From the NCBI GenBank assembly GCA_003342895.1, contig PTFA01000101.1:372001-436000 (forward strand): 64,000 bases of DNA. The letters run 5' to 3'. The position numbers and the translations under genes are program-made. This DNA is from Casuarius casuarius. Taxonomy: Eukaryota; Chordata; Aves; Casuariiformes; Casuariidae. Shown here piece by piece: positions 37,855 to 51,106 of the stretch (positions within the stretch are counted from its first letter, which is position 1; every line of letters begins with the position of its first letter). The notes beneath the pieces were generated by a model. It was not told the DNA's origin. It ran no database searches and saw nothing but the letters and a program-made list of their open reading frames with translations.

Positions 37855-39385
37855 ATTAGTTTATTTATTGTAATTGAAATCTTAAGAGTCTGATAATTAT
37901 TAGTCCAGATAATAGGTACAGAAAAGAAAATAATGCCATTAAAATCATTATACACACACTTCTTGGTGTCTGCCACTTTTCCTCGTGTCATGTTCCCCCT
38001 TTTCCTGTTTCTCTACATCCTAAGGTTGGCGGTTTCATTATTTGGGGGGAGGATAGGGGTGTTATGGCAAGCTGTCAGCATCTCGAGTCCTTTGCTAGGA
38101 GGAATATGATGTTAATGCTGATGGTTTCTTCTCCAGTCCAGGATCCACTTGAGGTCTTTTTATTATATTTGCTAACATGCTTTTAGACCTTCGGTCTTAC
38201 TTAGTTGATCTGCAGCTTCATGCTATATCTGAATTTACTACATATGGCAGCTTTTATATAGGTTAGATTTTATTTCTTTGTTCTCTTTGTTACTCCTAAA
38301 ACCAGTTTTGTCCAGCTCCAGGTCTGCATTACTAAGTGATCACTGGTGAGTTGTTTACAGCCGTGGGGTCTGCAGTGCCAGCCTGTGCCCCGTCTCTTAT
38401 CACCCCATGCCTGGGCTCCTCTGCACCCCAGCCCGGTTCTCCACTTCTCAAGGCCTCTGCTAGCACACCAGACCTGTGTTTCTGCACACTACATCATTGT
38501 GTTAAGAGTCATAAATACCTTATTATAAACTTGTTACTATATAAACTATGACTGTGCCATACAAAGGCAACAAAAGTAAAACGAATTAGCCATGAAGACC
38601 TGGTGAATTAGAGAAATTGCTGTCACAGCTGAATCAAGGCAAACAAAGGCCTTGAGCAAAGTTCAGACAGAGCAATCCTGGCAAGCCTTAGTCCTGAGCT
38701 CTCGGAAACTCAGCACAAAGCGTAGAGCCCGTTACTAGCAATGACAATACTGTGTTACAGGATTACAGAGCTAGGTAGTTAAAAAGGAGTGGAATAATGG
38801 TCCTAAAGCCTGAGTCCTCCACATATTCAAGGAGTGTCCTTTTTTTCCCCTCTCTTTTTAAATGTAGCAAGTTTTATTCAGGTTTGATATTAAAGACAAA
38901 TCTAATTCTCCATCACTATAGAGATCTTCTACCCAGCTGCTGCATTTTGGCACAGCTCTACAGCAGAGTATCTAATTTTAAAAGAATCAGACAGAAATAG
39001 ACAGAATTAAGACTTGATCTTCATCTGAACACAGTGAGCATCCATGTATTTACAGACATTTGCTAAGGGCAGGACTCAGTGAGGATCAATCCTATTATAA
39101 ACATTTATTAAGGGCTGGACTGAGCCCTTTGGAGGTGACCTGAGATGGTTCCTTGGCAGAGAGACAGATATCACTCTATCTGATTTGTCAGCTCAAAGAC
39201 AAGCTATTAGTAAAAGACAAGGACAAAAAATGGGATGTAACAAATAATGGGAAATTTACTTCTGGAAATTATTACTGTTGTTGTAATTATCAAAATGTCC
39301 TAAGTATCCTTCAGCTTTTCTTGTTAATAAAGAGGAAGTTAGTTTAGTTCTGCTCCGGGAACTAACTCTAGATACCAATCCTTGT
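37855..39385. other. Non-coding stretch with one GC-richer patch
   Basis: No gene is recognised. The patch 38340-38480 is C-rich, with two short plus-strand open frames, but has no identifiable domain or splice context. Confidence 0.45.
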
Positions 39386-39389
39386 AGGT

Positions 39390-39800
39390 CAGCCATGTGC
39401 AACGTGTGGTTACTGGGCCAACCACAGCACCTCAGCGAAGCATCTGCTTCATGTTCCAGTAGCGGGTGAAGCAGCGGGGCAGGAGGAGGTGTGCAGTGCT
39501 AGGGAAACTGTGTGGCATAAACCATAAATTTTTTGCATGCCGGATAGCGAGCATGTAGCAGGCTAATGGAGATGTCTAAGGAGCAGTTGTGCCTGCTCCC
39601 ACAATGCATTTACACTCTTTACAATGGACCAGGACCCTGGTAGGATCCAGCTTTTGCAGTGTTGTATCTCTGTTACTGGACAAAAACAGGGAGGTGCGAT
39701 TGCCCTGGGCCAGAACAGCGAACCTGAATTTCTGTGCATGCAATGCAGAGTGCTTGTGCATGCACTGAACATGCAGTGCCCAGAGACTCTTCATTATTAA
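39390..39800. other. GC-richer block, possible degraded transposable element
   Basis: The block is clearly GC-richer than its flanks. It includes TGTGGTTACTGGGCCAACCACA (39417-39427 pairing with 39418-39425-type arms around a short loop) and repeated GCATGCA/ATGCAGTG strings at 39736-39778. The texture resembles a decayed hAT-type DNA transposon or an LTR, but I could not find terminal repeats or a target-site duplication and do not name a family. Confidence 0.3.
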
Positions 39801-39804
39801 GACC

Positions 39805-42640
39805 AGATTAGCAGCAAATTCAAGGTGGTGCTAACATGTCTACAAAATTAATTTCTTTTACCCCTGTCTTGAGAAAGTCAATCCCATGGCTCCAGAGCTT
39901 GGATCTTGGCAGTTCCACAGCTGAAAAGAATTATAGCTCTGGGCTGCATCTTCAGTTACTAGGAACATGGGATCTTCTGAAAGTGTGAATTTCACTAAAA
40001 AATGAGAAGTTGTATCTGAACTTTCCTTCTCTGGATCCTCTCCATCTGAGACTGTGTAGTTTATTATTTTCCTATGCCTCCTACCTTGATTTAGAAAGTG
40101 ATTTTAGTAAGTTGGTTTTTACCAGGATTTGGCTAAAGGTCAAATCTGTTACTGTTCACTTCTTTTACTGGTCAAACGTGCCATATGTTTGCAACACAGC
40201 CATGATTTACAGAACTCTATGATAAGCAGTCGTCCTTGTGTACCTCCCATTATTCTTTGTTCTTCTGTTTTCCAGCCTTGTTGCAGTATCCTCATCTTCC
40301 TGTTTATTTCCAAAATATTGAATGACGAATGCTAGATATTTCACCTTTATTTTCCTCACAGATTGCTGTAGAGTTCTGCTATCACATGGTCTACTAAGAG
40401 ACATATATCTCTAGGTATGCAGCTAGCTAGTTGTCTGAACATAAATACATTTTGGTAGATATCTGCAGAGACCATTCAAAGCACAGAGCCTAGAGAAGTT
40501 ATCATGAATATTTAGAATATCTTATTATAAACATCATATCAAATCAGCTTGTTTGGTTAGGCATTCGCAGGATTGTACTGATGTGAATACATCAAGTCCC
40601 TAAAGCAGCTGACTGAGATGTATAGAGTACAGGCTTGAAGCAGGTCATGAGAAGCCAGAAGCCATACCCCTTATATTTACTATATTTTTAGACCCTTGGT
40701 AGGAAGGCAACTATTGGTCTCACTGAAGTTCATAAAACTCTACAAAAAGTAGCTCAGTGAAGGTGGTAAAAGGATGTTTTCATAACAGCATCACTAACTA
40801 CCAGAATTGGTGACTGACCCATAGGCAATGCAGTCTGTACCAGTTTGAGATTTGATGTATGCCAGCTTCCATTTGGATTCACTCAAAGGGAAACTTCCAG
40901 CTGATCCCTCAGTTTTCCTACCTACCAGTACAGAAAGCTCAGTGCGATTGGCGCTTACATGCTGCAGGGATTAAAATACCTTCTGCCTCTTAGACATTAT
41001 CCCTCACTGTATTCACACTGAGAAGAGAGTAACCACCTTGAGATTTTTAGTCTTAGAATATCTGTTTTTCCAGAAACCACAGTGGCATATATACCTTAAA
41101 AACACATTGACTCTGGAATGTGTGTCAATGAGCTTTCTAAAGCTCATTAAAGCGGTTATGGAAGTGGTTGATGTGCTGTACTTTGAAATATAGTATTGAT
41201 ACTTAATTTAAAAGAAAATTCCCATAAGTATGATATCATTACCTGTGAAATAATGACTTCAGTGTTGTGTGAATTAATTGCTTCATATTTAAAACTGAGG
41301 AATTCCTTACATCAGTCCTGAGTTATATGTAAATTGTTAATTCTGACTCTATGTTAAAGATGCAACAAGACAAAAATGTGTTAGCATTAATCATTTGAGC
41401 TCTAGGTACTGAAACAGAAAATTTATTATTGGAAAAAATAATCATTTGTCCTTTTTCTGCTAGATCGTACATATTTTGCCTAGGGCTGTGTTGTGTGGCT
41501 TCAAGCATGCTGAAATCAGCAAAAGTAAAAAAATTCTAATAATGTTACATACATGATTATAGAAATTTGCTCCCTTCTAACCTGCAGACTTTGAAAATTA
41601 ATGAACTGTCCTAAAAATCTGTTGTAGCCTTTGAATAATTTAAAATAACATAATAGTACAACACAAATAGAGTTTCTCAAACAAGCTTTTTTTCTAGGAG
41701 ATCAGGAATTAAATAAACATGATGCTTTCTCTGTATATAAATAAGCATTGCAGAAAATCTAAGTTCTGTATTTTCATTTGATAACATACAGCAATATAGT
41801 TTATTAAAAATCAGAATTTACTAGTTAGCTCGTAATTAATTTAAAGAGCCAAGTTAAAAGTAAGCATAATTTCACTGTTTTCAGCAGATTTGCACCTGAG
41901 AGGAATGTAATCTATGAATTGCAAGTATCATTCTTCTTGCAAAAAGGAGATACATTTGTGTATTTTCTCCTTATGAACAGAGTTTGTATGTGATGGCAAA
42001 TGCATGCGCAGTAAGTCTATTTGCAGATCTGTCTGTTCTTTCTGTTTTCATCTGTATGTTGTGACGATGGGACAGGCACGTGTTTCTACATGATGTGAGT
42101 CCCTTCCTCTGCAGTCAGCTGTTATCTGGCCTTTTGGAAGCACCAAATGTGTCACTCAAGTCAGGAAGGAGTTCTTCTTATTTCCTGTAAACTCTTGTAT
42201 TTGAAGTAGAACTACTATAAACTTCATTGAGGTCAGCAAGACACAGAATTAAATACCTGTCTCTCCCTATTTATGACTAGATATACTTTAATGTATGTAT
42301 TTTATAGATATATTTACATTTGCTTTTCCATATTATCCTTGAAATTATGGAGTAGTAAAATTTTAAGAAATTAAAATGAAAAAATAAAGAATGAGCAAAA
42401 CAACTTTTTGATGAAAAATTTCCCATGTGTATAATAGAACTAACAGTGCAATACTAATACCACTTAGTGGTAGAAAAGCAGTTATAATGTGTTTAAATTG
42501 ATGTTTTAAAGAGCATAAGCAATTAAAACCACAATGGCCTTAATAATATTGACATTAAACTACAGCTGACTGACTTCTGTATGCTGCATTATTTATTCAT
42601 TGTGACTGTATGATGGCTGGTTAACTTTTTCGACTGTTAG
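39805..42640. other. Non-coding stretch
   Basis: No gene, RNA gene or identifiable transposon is seen. Confidence 0.5.
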
Positions 42641-42642
42641 AG

Positions 42643-42685
42643 GGTGTGTGTGTGTGTGTGTGTGCGCGCCAGTGCACACACCCCC
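42643..42685. repeat. (GT)n tract followed by a complementary CA/C tract
   Basis: GGTGTGTG... of about 22 bp (42643-42664) runs into GCGCGCC and then GTGCACACACCCCC (42672-42685). The two halves are partly complementary, so the tract can pair with itself, and the alternating purine-pyrimidine run (GT then GCGCG) is a classic Z-DNA-forming composition. Confidence 0.85.
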
Positions 42686-42689
42686 ACTG

Positions 42690-45600
42690 TTAAACAATTT
42701 CCACAGGAGAACAGAAACAAAATATTTCCTTTCAGAGTCAATTGAGCTAAATGCTGGTCACATTAATCCTCATCACTGTTCTCTAAAGCTACCAGTGTTG
42801 TGTGGAGCTGCAGCTCTACTGCTTCATTTTTAAATAGATGGCCTTCCATCTCTAGAGTACATCTTCTGTAATACCACCACAAAGATAAATCCTGTCAGTG
42901 CCTCATGGGAATTACTTTGCTATAATGCTGAGCAGTAGTTACTCTTTGGTTTGTGTTCCTAACCTAGACTACAGATCTAATCAGAGGATTTCTGCTAAAG
43001 AAACAGTGTTTTTGTTGAAGGTCTAAGTGCAATCTATGGCTTAGACTATCTTAATTCAGAAAAGCTGAGAAGAGTAAAAATCACAGTATGTTAATTGAAA
43101 TGTTATCTAAACAATCAGACATATTGTACAACTGATATGGGACAGAATTGGGAGGGAAGTGTTGTTTCACAATTTTATATTCAGTGAAAATATTCTCTAT
43201 TATAAAAGCATTACATATAGTTTTATCTTTCTTTTTGAACAGATCAATTAAGCTAAGCTTAACAATATAAATATTTAAGAGGAGACTTTTGTCTTGTAAA
43301 ATCTACCTAAAGGGAGACAAATTTTTTTTCAGATTGCTTTTTTTCCCTGCTCTGCTTAGAGGCATATTGTACATAATAAGAAACATGACCAATGGTTTGA
43401 TATGCTTGTTAAGAATGTCACACAGCCATTTTGGGAAACTGCTGTTACCCTGGAGACCAAAAGTAGACTTCATCTGGACAATTTCAACTTCTGCAGAGTA
43501 TGTGAATCAGAACTTGAACAGCCCCCACTCATATTAAGATGGGCATTAGAAGTTGAAGATGAGTAATTGGTTTTAAAAATCTTGATTTAGTGTCTAGGCT
43601 AATCAATTAGGGTAGAATTTGTCTGACAGCTGTAGTCATCTGAGTTAATCACCATCTAGACTAAGTTCATAGTCAAAATAGAAAATCAAGCCCTTCAGGG
43701 CATGGCTTAGTAGACCTATTTTGATGTTTTCTTCTGGATGAAATGAGTTGTGTCCTGGATTTCATATGTGGGATTCTTTTCCCTTAATACACATGATTTT
43801 AAGACTGTGAGTGAGAGTCATCCAAACTCCCATTACAGTTACTGGAGATTTAGACAATGCAATCAATGGAGTCTATGGTGTCTAATGAGGCATCCCGACT
43901 CTTAAGCAGACAATTATATCTGGTCTGTTGAGTACCATTCTAGATACCATTGACTGAACGGCATCCACAGCACACATGCAGACATCAACATGTAGACACT
44001 TAAAGTGAGGTGACATAATCTGCAAGCTGAATGCCACTCCATTAACCGAAGTGACTATAAAGGGAGTCTAGTGTGAGTAGCTGAGAGGTACACATCCACA
44101 TTGCACAGGTCTCTGTTGAATCAGACGAAGTGCATCTCTGGTGGGCAAGTAAACTATGTGTAACTATCTACTGTTTGATTTGCCAATAATGCCAGCCTTT
44201 ATGTGCTAAATGTCTACCTCTCATTTTGTCTACTGCCATATCATCTTCACATGCTGTCCATTTGGTTCATAACTCTCCTAATTCTTATTCTAAATAATCT
44301 CTTTAATTGTCTTTTTTTCTATGGTGCCTGTTAGAAATGAACCAGTAAACAAAAATTATCTTAAGGTATAACTTCATGCAATTTTGAGAAAAAAGATGTA
44401 GCTATCTGAAACACTAGGTCTTGCAATGCCAAGGTGAAAGAGAAGTTAAGAGCCTTAAAGTTATGAGGAATATTCACTTTCCGAAATGGAGCACCTCAGC
44501 ATTGCACTGTGCTTTATCAATAGAAAAGCTTGTGTGAAGCTAGCTCAATTATTTTTAGCATGTGCTTTGGATCAGGTAGTCATGCCTTTAAAGTGCTTCT
44601 GAAAGTTTTACCTCAATAGCAACACCACACTTTGAATTTCAAAAATGCCATGCAAACTGTGTAGTTGCCTGATTTTCCTGATAAACTACTTTACTCTGAT
44701 TTGTTGCCTCCCTGGAGAGTAAAATCTGGGAGATAATACTTTAGATACTACACAGTGCTTTAGGATGAGAGCAGCTTGTTTTCGCAAGAGACCAGCTAGA
44801 TCTGTCCTCAGAAAGTAGAGTAAGCAAAACATCTGGCCTGCTATTTGGAATACTGTTCAGATACAGAGACCAGATTAATAAAAAAGGTCCATTGTTTATG
44901 TTGAAAATAGACAAGCACAATTCAGAAGGCAATGGGAGCCTTTCCATTGACTCCAACAGTTTCTGGAGCTGACCAGGTGCATGGTCTTTCCTGGAGAAAA
45001 ATACTGTGGTCTATACAGGAACTTGTATAACAGATATCTAACACATAACATGGATGATTTTTTTTTTGTGCAAAGTTTACTCATTCCATTTTTATATTAT
45101 CTGAAATTATCTTGTTGAATGAGTTCCTGGTGCTAAGAATTCAACAGTATTTGTTATTCGTGTTCTTGGTTATCTTTTTTTTTTTTTTAATCACTGGCTT
45201 TCAGAATCAAATCTTATTTAAAAGAATAAGAAATGAGAAGACAATCTTGTGCTGAAATTATTCCTTTAGTTCTTACTGCATGGTTTCTTGTAGCCATCTC
45301 AGAAGCAGTGACGCTGGCCATGTTGCAACAGAATAGACTATATGGCCCCTGAACTGAAAGAGTGCATTTGAACTTCCGTAAGCAAATGTATTTACATCCA
45401 TGTTTCAGTCCCTCGAACCTCTGTGCAGAAATAGAGTCTTATGCAGTTGGAGTCTAAATGTATAAATTCCACTAATATTCAGGAATCTTGGTGTTTGTTA
45501 GTGCCTGAAGTGCTTGCCTATACAAAACTCTGTACATTGAAACGTACCGTAAATAAATACAAGAGTTGCATCACCTACAACATCAGAACTCCTCAACATT

Positions 45601-48600
45601 TGAAATTGTTCATACTGTTTTGAAAATCAAGTGCACAGTACCTATGTGCTCCACAAACAGTCTCTTCCAAAGGAAGATAATGAAGATTACAGTCAAACAG
45701 TGTTCACTATCAAATAAAACTACTCTGATGTTTTTCTAATAAGAGCATATCTTCTTTTAGTTTTATTTAAATAAATTGATTGCTTGTACAGAATACATCA
45801 TGTTACAGCAAAAAAGTTAATTAAGTGTTAGGCTAAAAGTGAAAATAATTTTTTTTCAAAGAATGCAAATATTTCGGGGGATCCATTCTTATAGAGGGTT
45901 ATGAACATCAAGTGTATTTATGGATTCAAAAAGGAATTGTACAAATTCAAGGATAGCTCCATTGACTGCTATTACATATAATGGCCTTGGTGCCACATTC
46001 TGCTCATAAGGTTTTTGCTCATAAAATTTTGGATTCCCTTCAACTTCCACTATCCACAAAAAACTTTATAGAGAACAAGCATAACCTCAAATCTCTAATA
46101 TATGTGTTCATTGCATTTTGATTATTGTAGAATATTAAAATTTAGGTAGTTCTTTGTTTAGGTTTTTCTTTGATTTCAAACTATTCAGCAGGATTTCACT
46201 TTGTATATGGTTGAGTGGTCCATTTGAGAAACACAAAGGTTTATAACTGTTAAAAAGTTTGCTTAAAAGCTTAATTTCCTGTATATTTTTATACTTTTCA
46301 AGATAGATTGTATTGCTGTAGTGTTTAATGCCCTGGCTGATATGGTGAACATATTATACTACATGCTATATAGACATACAATAAGGAGAACTTCTCCAAA
46401 AAACTTATAGCTCGATAGACAAAAGGACATCCACACATCCTTCTGTACGTCTTGTCTATCACTGTCTGGACAACATCTGTTATATTTTTACTGGTTAGTC
46501 CTTCAGTATTGTTTCCAAATAATGAAAATATTTTCTGCTAAATATTTTCTATTATCTTGCTATGCCCTGAATAGTTTGAAATATTATCCTTCTAAGAATC
46601 ATGATTCCTCTTTTTACTTGCTCATATATTTATTCCGAACATGCCAAAAAGCTAGGGGACTATCCAAAGTGCAGATACCAATGGGATTTTTTTATAAACT
46701 CAGACCAAACTAAACTAAAAATACAACTCAGCAGCAACTTCCATTTTGTAAAGCAATAATTAATTGATCATTACAACAAAATATAGAAATTTTCAGAAGT
46801 GTTCAGTTTCTACTAGAAAGAAAAGGAGGTTGCCATTTATAAGTAGATTCTAAGCATTCTTGGAAGTCTCTGTCTTTCATAGAAACTGCAAAAATATGGC
46901 TTTGGTTAGTTAAGATCTGAGGATCCTTCATCATTCTATTATGGGGGAAAAAATTGTTACTAAAAAGGATAAAAAATACTTAAAATTTTCTAGCAGCTTG
47001 CAATCAAGCAGAATTGGGCTCTGCAATATGAATACCCCAGACAATTCTTTACAGATGATAATTGTTAATTATCATCACCTGTTTATAATTTCAGTTAATA
47101 TGGTGCTTTGACTAAGGATGCTGACTTTTAGAGAGTGCTCACACTTTGTTTTGAACAGTTAAAAATAAATTTCATAAGCTCTGTGAATTTAGGGCTAGAT
47201 TCATTTCACTTGGCAAAAAACATGTAAGATAGTCTCTCTAAGTTCCATATATGGAGGGAAATCAACATATCTGGAAAACAATTCGGTCTCTCTACCTCTC
47301 ACCATCTTTCATTGTCTCTATCTATCTGTTGTACAGTGATAGACATTATGTATCCCAGTCTCAGCTGAAGCTCTTGTGTCCTACTTGACATAAATACTAG
47401 TCAGATTAGGGCCTCCACTGTAACATTACACCCAGATTTTGTAGGGATCAAAGTCTCCTCTCTTTATCTAAGATTTCAGTAATGCATAAAGCATATATAA
47501 AATTAAATTGTTGTTGAAGATCTAAATCTAGTTTTGTGAAATCTAACTCTAAAGGTGAGAATCCATATTATCAATCCTTTTTTAAAACTGCTGAACCGAG
47601 ATATTAAATGACTTCACCTCTTGGTTTGGTTGATAACAGAAATAAAAGCTTCCTGAAGTAAAATTTGGTCCTTAAAACTGCCTTTTCTTTTCCCCTTTCA
47701 TGCACTCCAATATATAAGAAGAAAATTTGTTCTAGAGGTTTGAGCTCTGATCTTGCAACAATAATATTAAACAGAGCTTTGCCATAGCCACGCAATAGCA
47801 CTGGAACAAGCACATCAAAGACAATTTGGTCATGAGTGAAAAAGAAGGGTTATGACCCTTCAGTCATAGACCGAACTTCTACTAGTTTCAAAGGATAATA
47901 CTTATGGATAAGACATTCGACAGGAAGACTATCTTTTTCTTTGTATATAATATCAGTAGTTCTATATTCAAGCACAAGTATGATTTTCTTTATGAGATAC
48001 ATAGGTGCAGGCATAACTGATTGTAGCTATTTTTAACTGTGATACAGTCAGAGATTCAGCATAAACCTAAGGAAAGGATCTTTGTCTATCATCAGATATA
48101 TCTAATGCTGCGAGGATCTGAAAGGAGGAGTTCAGTTAATGTTCATATTAAGCTGAAAGTGAGATGCTGAGGTGAAAATTTAAGAGGAGAAAAGCAAATG
48201 CAGGTTGAATGAAAGACTGCAGGAACCATGGACTTCTGTTGTCATTTGCACAAAGACAGTTGTTAAAGCCAAAAGCTTGGCTCATCTGGAGTTAAGGTGT
48301 AAAAGGAGAAAGAGAGTCCTTAAAATAAGGCCACAAATCTAGACATGACATAAATACAGTCTGTCAAAGCAGTGAGCATTTTTCTTTGATTCAGTGAAAA
48401 TCCTTCACCNTAGTCTCTACTTTTAACTTGTATTTCCATGAAGTCTGTTTCAACCAGAACTATACATCAGAGCGATGGCATATATATAAAGGGTTTACTG
48501 GATTGGGGATGGAAGCTGGTGGCAGGAGGAACCCATGGATTGATATATATTAATTTTGAAAACGTAAAATATATCTTAAAAGTGGAAGAAAGAACTGACT

Positions 48601-50770
48601 AGATGAGAGCAATTCACCTGGTATATAATTCACCTTGATGCCATATTTAAAGCATTAGAGGCTCTTCAAAAATTTTTGAGAAAAACTACTGATGTTACTG
48701 AATGGTATGGATAACATACATTTATCTAGAGACAGACTGCAGGATACAGAAGCACCCTGATTAAAAATTCACTGCCTTGTGCAGTGAGCAAACCTTTATC
48801 CTGTTTGTTGTGTTCTGGCTCTGCAGAGGTGCCTTTTTTCATTATCCTTTCTGCCTTTCCGGTTTATCTTGACATAAACAGCAGTTAACACTATAAAATG
48901 TCCTGCTCTCTTCCAACTAAAATTCTTTTTGAGTTTATTTTTTCATTTGTTCGGGGAGAAGGAATTGGGAAAGGTAAGCAGGAGGGAGGCACCTGTTTTT
49001 AATCATTTCGTTATTACTACTTAGTCAATGAATTTTTTTTAGTGATTAAAATGCTACTTTGGTGCTTCTGTGGCTTACACAGTGATTGGATCTCATCCAG
49101 AGCTGTGCAGCCAGGTATTTTAGATCTTTTTTTAATGAACATCTTTGGGAGTGCTAAAACAAGAATTTGAGGATGCTATTTTTGATAATTTGTCCTACAG
49201 TAGCATCAGATGTTGGAATACACAATGTATTTTTGTTTTACCACTACAAAATTGCAATAGGATAACAAAACCCTTTCTTGAAGGCCCTTTATTCAGTCTT
49301 TTGAAATAGGGTATAGTATAGTGCTACTAATGAAGGTTTTAAGATTTTTATATTGTCAGAGAAATGAATGTAAAGATCGCTTTGTGCCAGTGAAAATGAA
49401 CTTTATTCCAAATAAAACCAGTCAAAAATATTTCATCTTCCTTGCCCATGCGAACTCTATAGGCCAAATCCGGTATTGTTTGCTGCATGATAATGCTGCA
49501 TATATTATTTTTAAATTGACATAAAAAGTTAAGGAAAGAAAGCATGATAGACTGTAGAAAAACAATATTCAAAACAGAATAAGAATAGCTGCTTAGGAGA
49601 GCATGCAGACTCATACACACTGAAGTGGGAATAACTTTATGAATTATGAGTTATTGAAATGGCCTACTTGCTAATACAAAATTATAACTAATCTAAGAAT
49701 TTTTGTATAGTAGCCAACAGAAATCTACAGAAAGGATATAATTTCCTATTAAATATAAATGAAGAATTGAATAGGAAGAACATATGATGCGTCTGTATAT
49801 TTATATTTTAGAATAAAATTTATGGCGAACTGGAATATGTTATATACATGTGTTAACTCTTTTAATGTCTTCAATATGTATCTAAAGTGCCGGTCATTGA
49901 TACTCAAAGGGAACTAAGATCGTATGTGTGGGGTACAAGCAGAAGTATGAGATCCTGCTTCCCCATTTCTAATGCAAATACTAGTAAAAGAAAGGAGAGG
50001 GAAATATTTCCATAGATAAATAAATCAGTTTGATTTTTCTTTACTCACTGCTATGAATTTAGTTGTAATTTTAGATGGAAATGTTGATTTCAAATATGAA
50101 AGACAAAATTTACAAGTTAACTAAGAGCAGATATTATTCTGTATTTCCCGTACCTCACTATAATAGAAAAACATAACATATTCAAGCCATACAGCTCAAA
50201 CACTAAAAAAATTCAAATCAGCTTTAGGACTGAGAAGCCTCTCCTGCATCACTAGCAAGAAAGATATCTGGTATCGTAACAATGAGAAATGGAAACTGAA
50301 ATATATCAAGGAAAGATTTATTTCTGTCTCTATTTGTGTGAAGTATTTATTTTCTTCTAAATAAATCCTAGTTACTGGCTTCTAGTGCTCTGTTTTGTGT
50401 CCTACTTTTCCTTTGAAAGTATCCAAAAAACCCTGAAAAATACACAGAGACAAACTTACAGAGAAGAGAACAAGAGGAAGCCGTATCAAACAATGTATAC
50501 GTCACACGTTCGCCGCTCACATAGGTTCAGACAAGATGTTAACAAAATGTATTGTTCCTTCAGAGAAAGGACTTTTACGCTTCATGTTCCCTCATGTTCT
50601 TGGGAGTTCGCCAAAGAGAGAAATCACCTGTAACTGGATCCTGATTTGCGGATGTGCATATCTGTATGGAGAGAAAAACCTTCTTTCAAGAGTTAAGTGC
50701 CCCTGTCATAACAGGGAGGTCTGCAAATGTAATTAAAATCAATTGGATTAAAGGTACCGTTTCCCTGAAG
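42690..50770. other. Long AT-rich non-coding stretch
   Basis: No gene is recognised in these 8 kb; the longest open frame is 90 codons (49348-49620, minus strand). Short phrases around 43820-44060 (for example CAATCAATGGAGTC and GGATTTAG-type words) recall the ancient amniote repeats noted elsewhere, but they cannot be bounded. A T-run of about 15 lies at 45174-45188 and an N at 48410. Confidence 0.5.
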
Positions 50771-50774
50771 GTGC

Positions 50775-51106
50775 TGAAGGAGGGGAGAGGACCCAGACAC
50801 TGAATGAGGAAGCCATCATCTCCAGCCTGGGGGAAGGGGTTGATGCACCAGCGAGCAGTGCTGCTGTTCACAGGTGCCCGGGTAAGCTGGAGGGATCGGC
50901 CAAAAGACACCTCAGGGGGTCTGACGGAGCTAAATGCAGAGTCCTGGCAGAGACCTCACGAAGGCTGTCTGCATCCTGGGTGGCATTAATGAAAGAGCAT
51001 CCAGCAGGTTGAGAGAAGTGAATATTCCCCTCTTCGCAGCACTTGTGAGTCTTCATCTGGAGTCCTGTGTCCAGTTTTGGGTCCCCAGCACAGGAGAGAC
51101 GTTGAC
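50775..51106 (+). mobile_element. CR1 LINE internal fragment, rearranged
   Basis: Recognisable CR1 phrases occur in order: GCAGTGCTGCTGTTCA, GCTGGAGGGATCGGCCAA, GCTAAATGCAGAGTCCTG, then CTGCATCCTGGGTGGCATTA, CCAGCAGGTTGAGAGAAGTG, and TGGAGTCCTGTGTCCAGTTT. These match the region just downstream of the reverse-transcriptase domain. Compared with an intact CR1, about 100-150 bp appear to be missing between the AGAGTCCTG phrase and the CTGCATCCTGG phrase. The 3' part is absent because the fragment stops at the LTR-like element that begins at about 51107. No reading frame survives. Confidence 0.85.

Noticed and set aside
38075..38100. tRNA B-box-like CTCGAGTCC
   Set aside because: No matching A-box, acceptor stem or cloverleaf around it.
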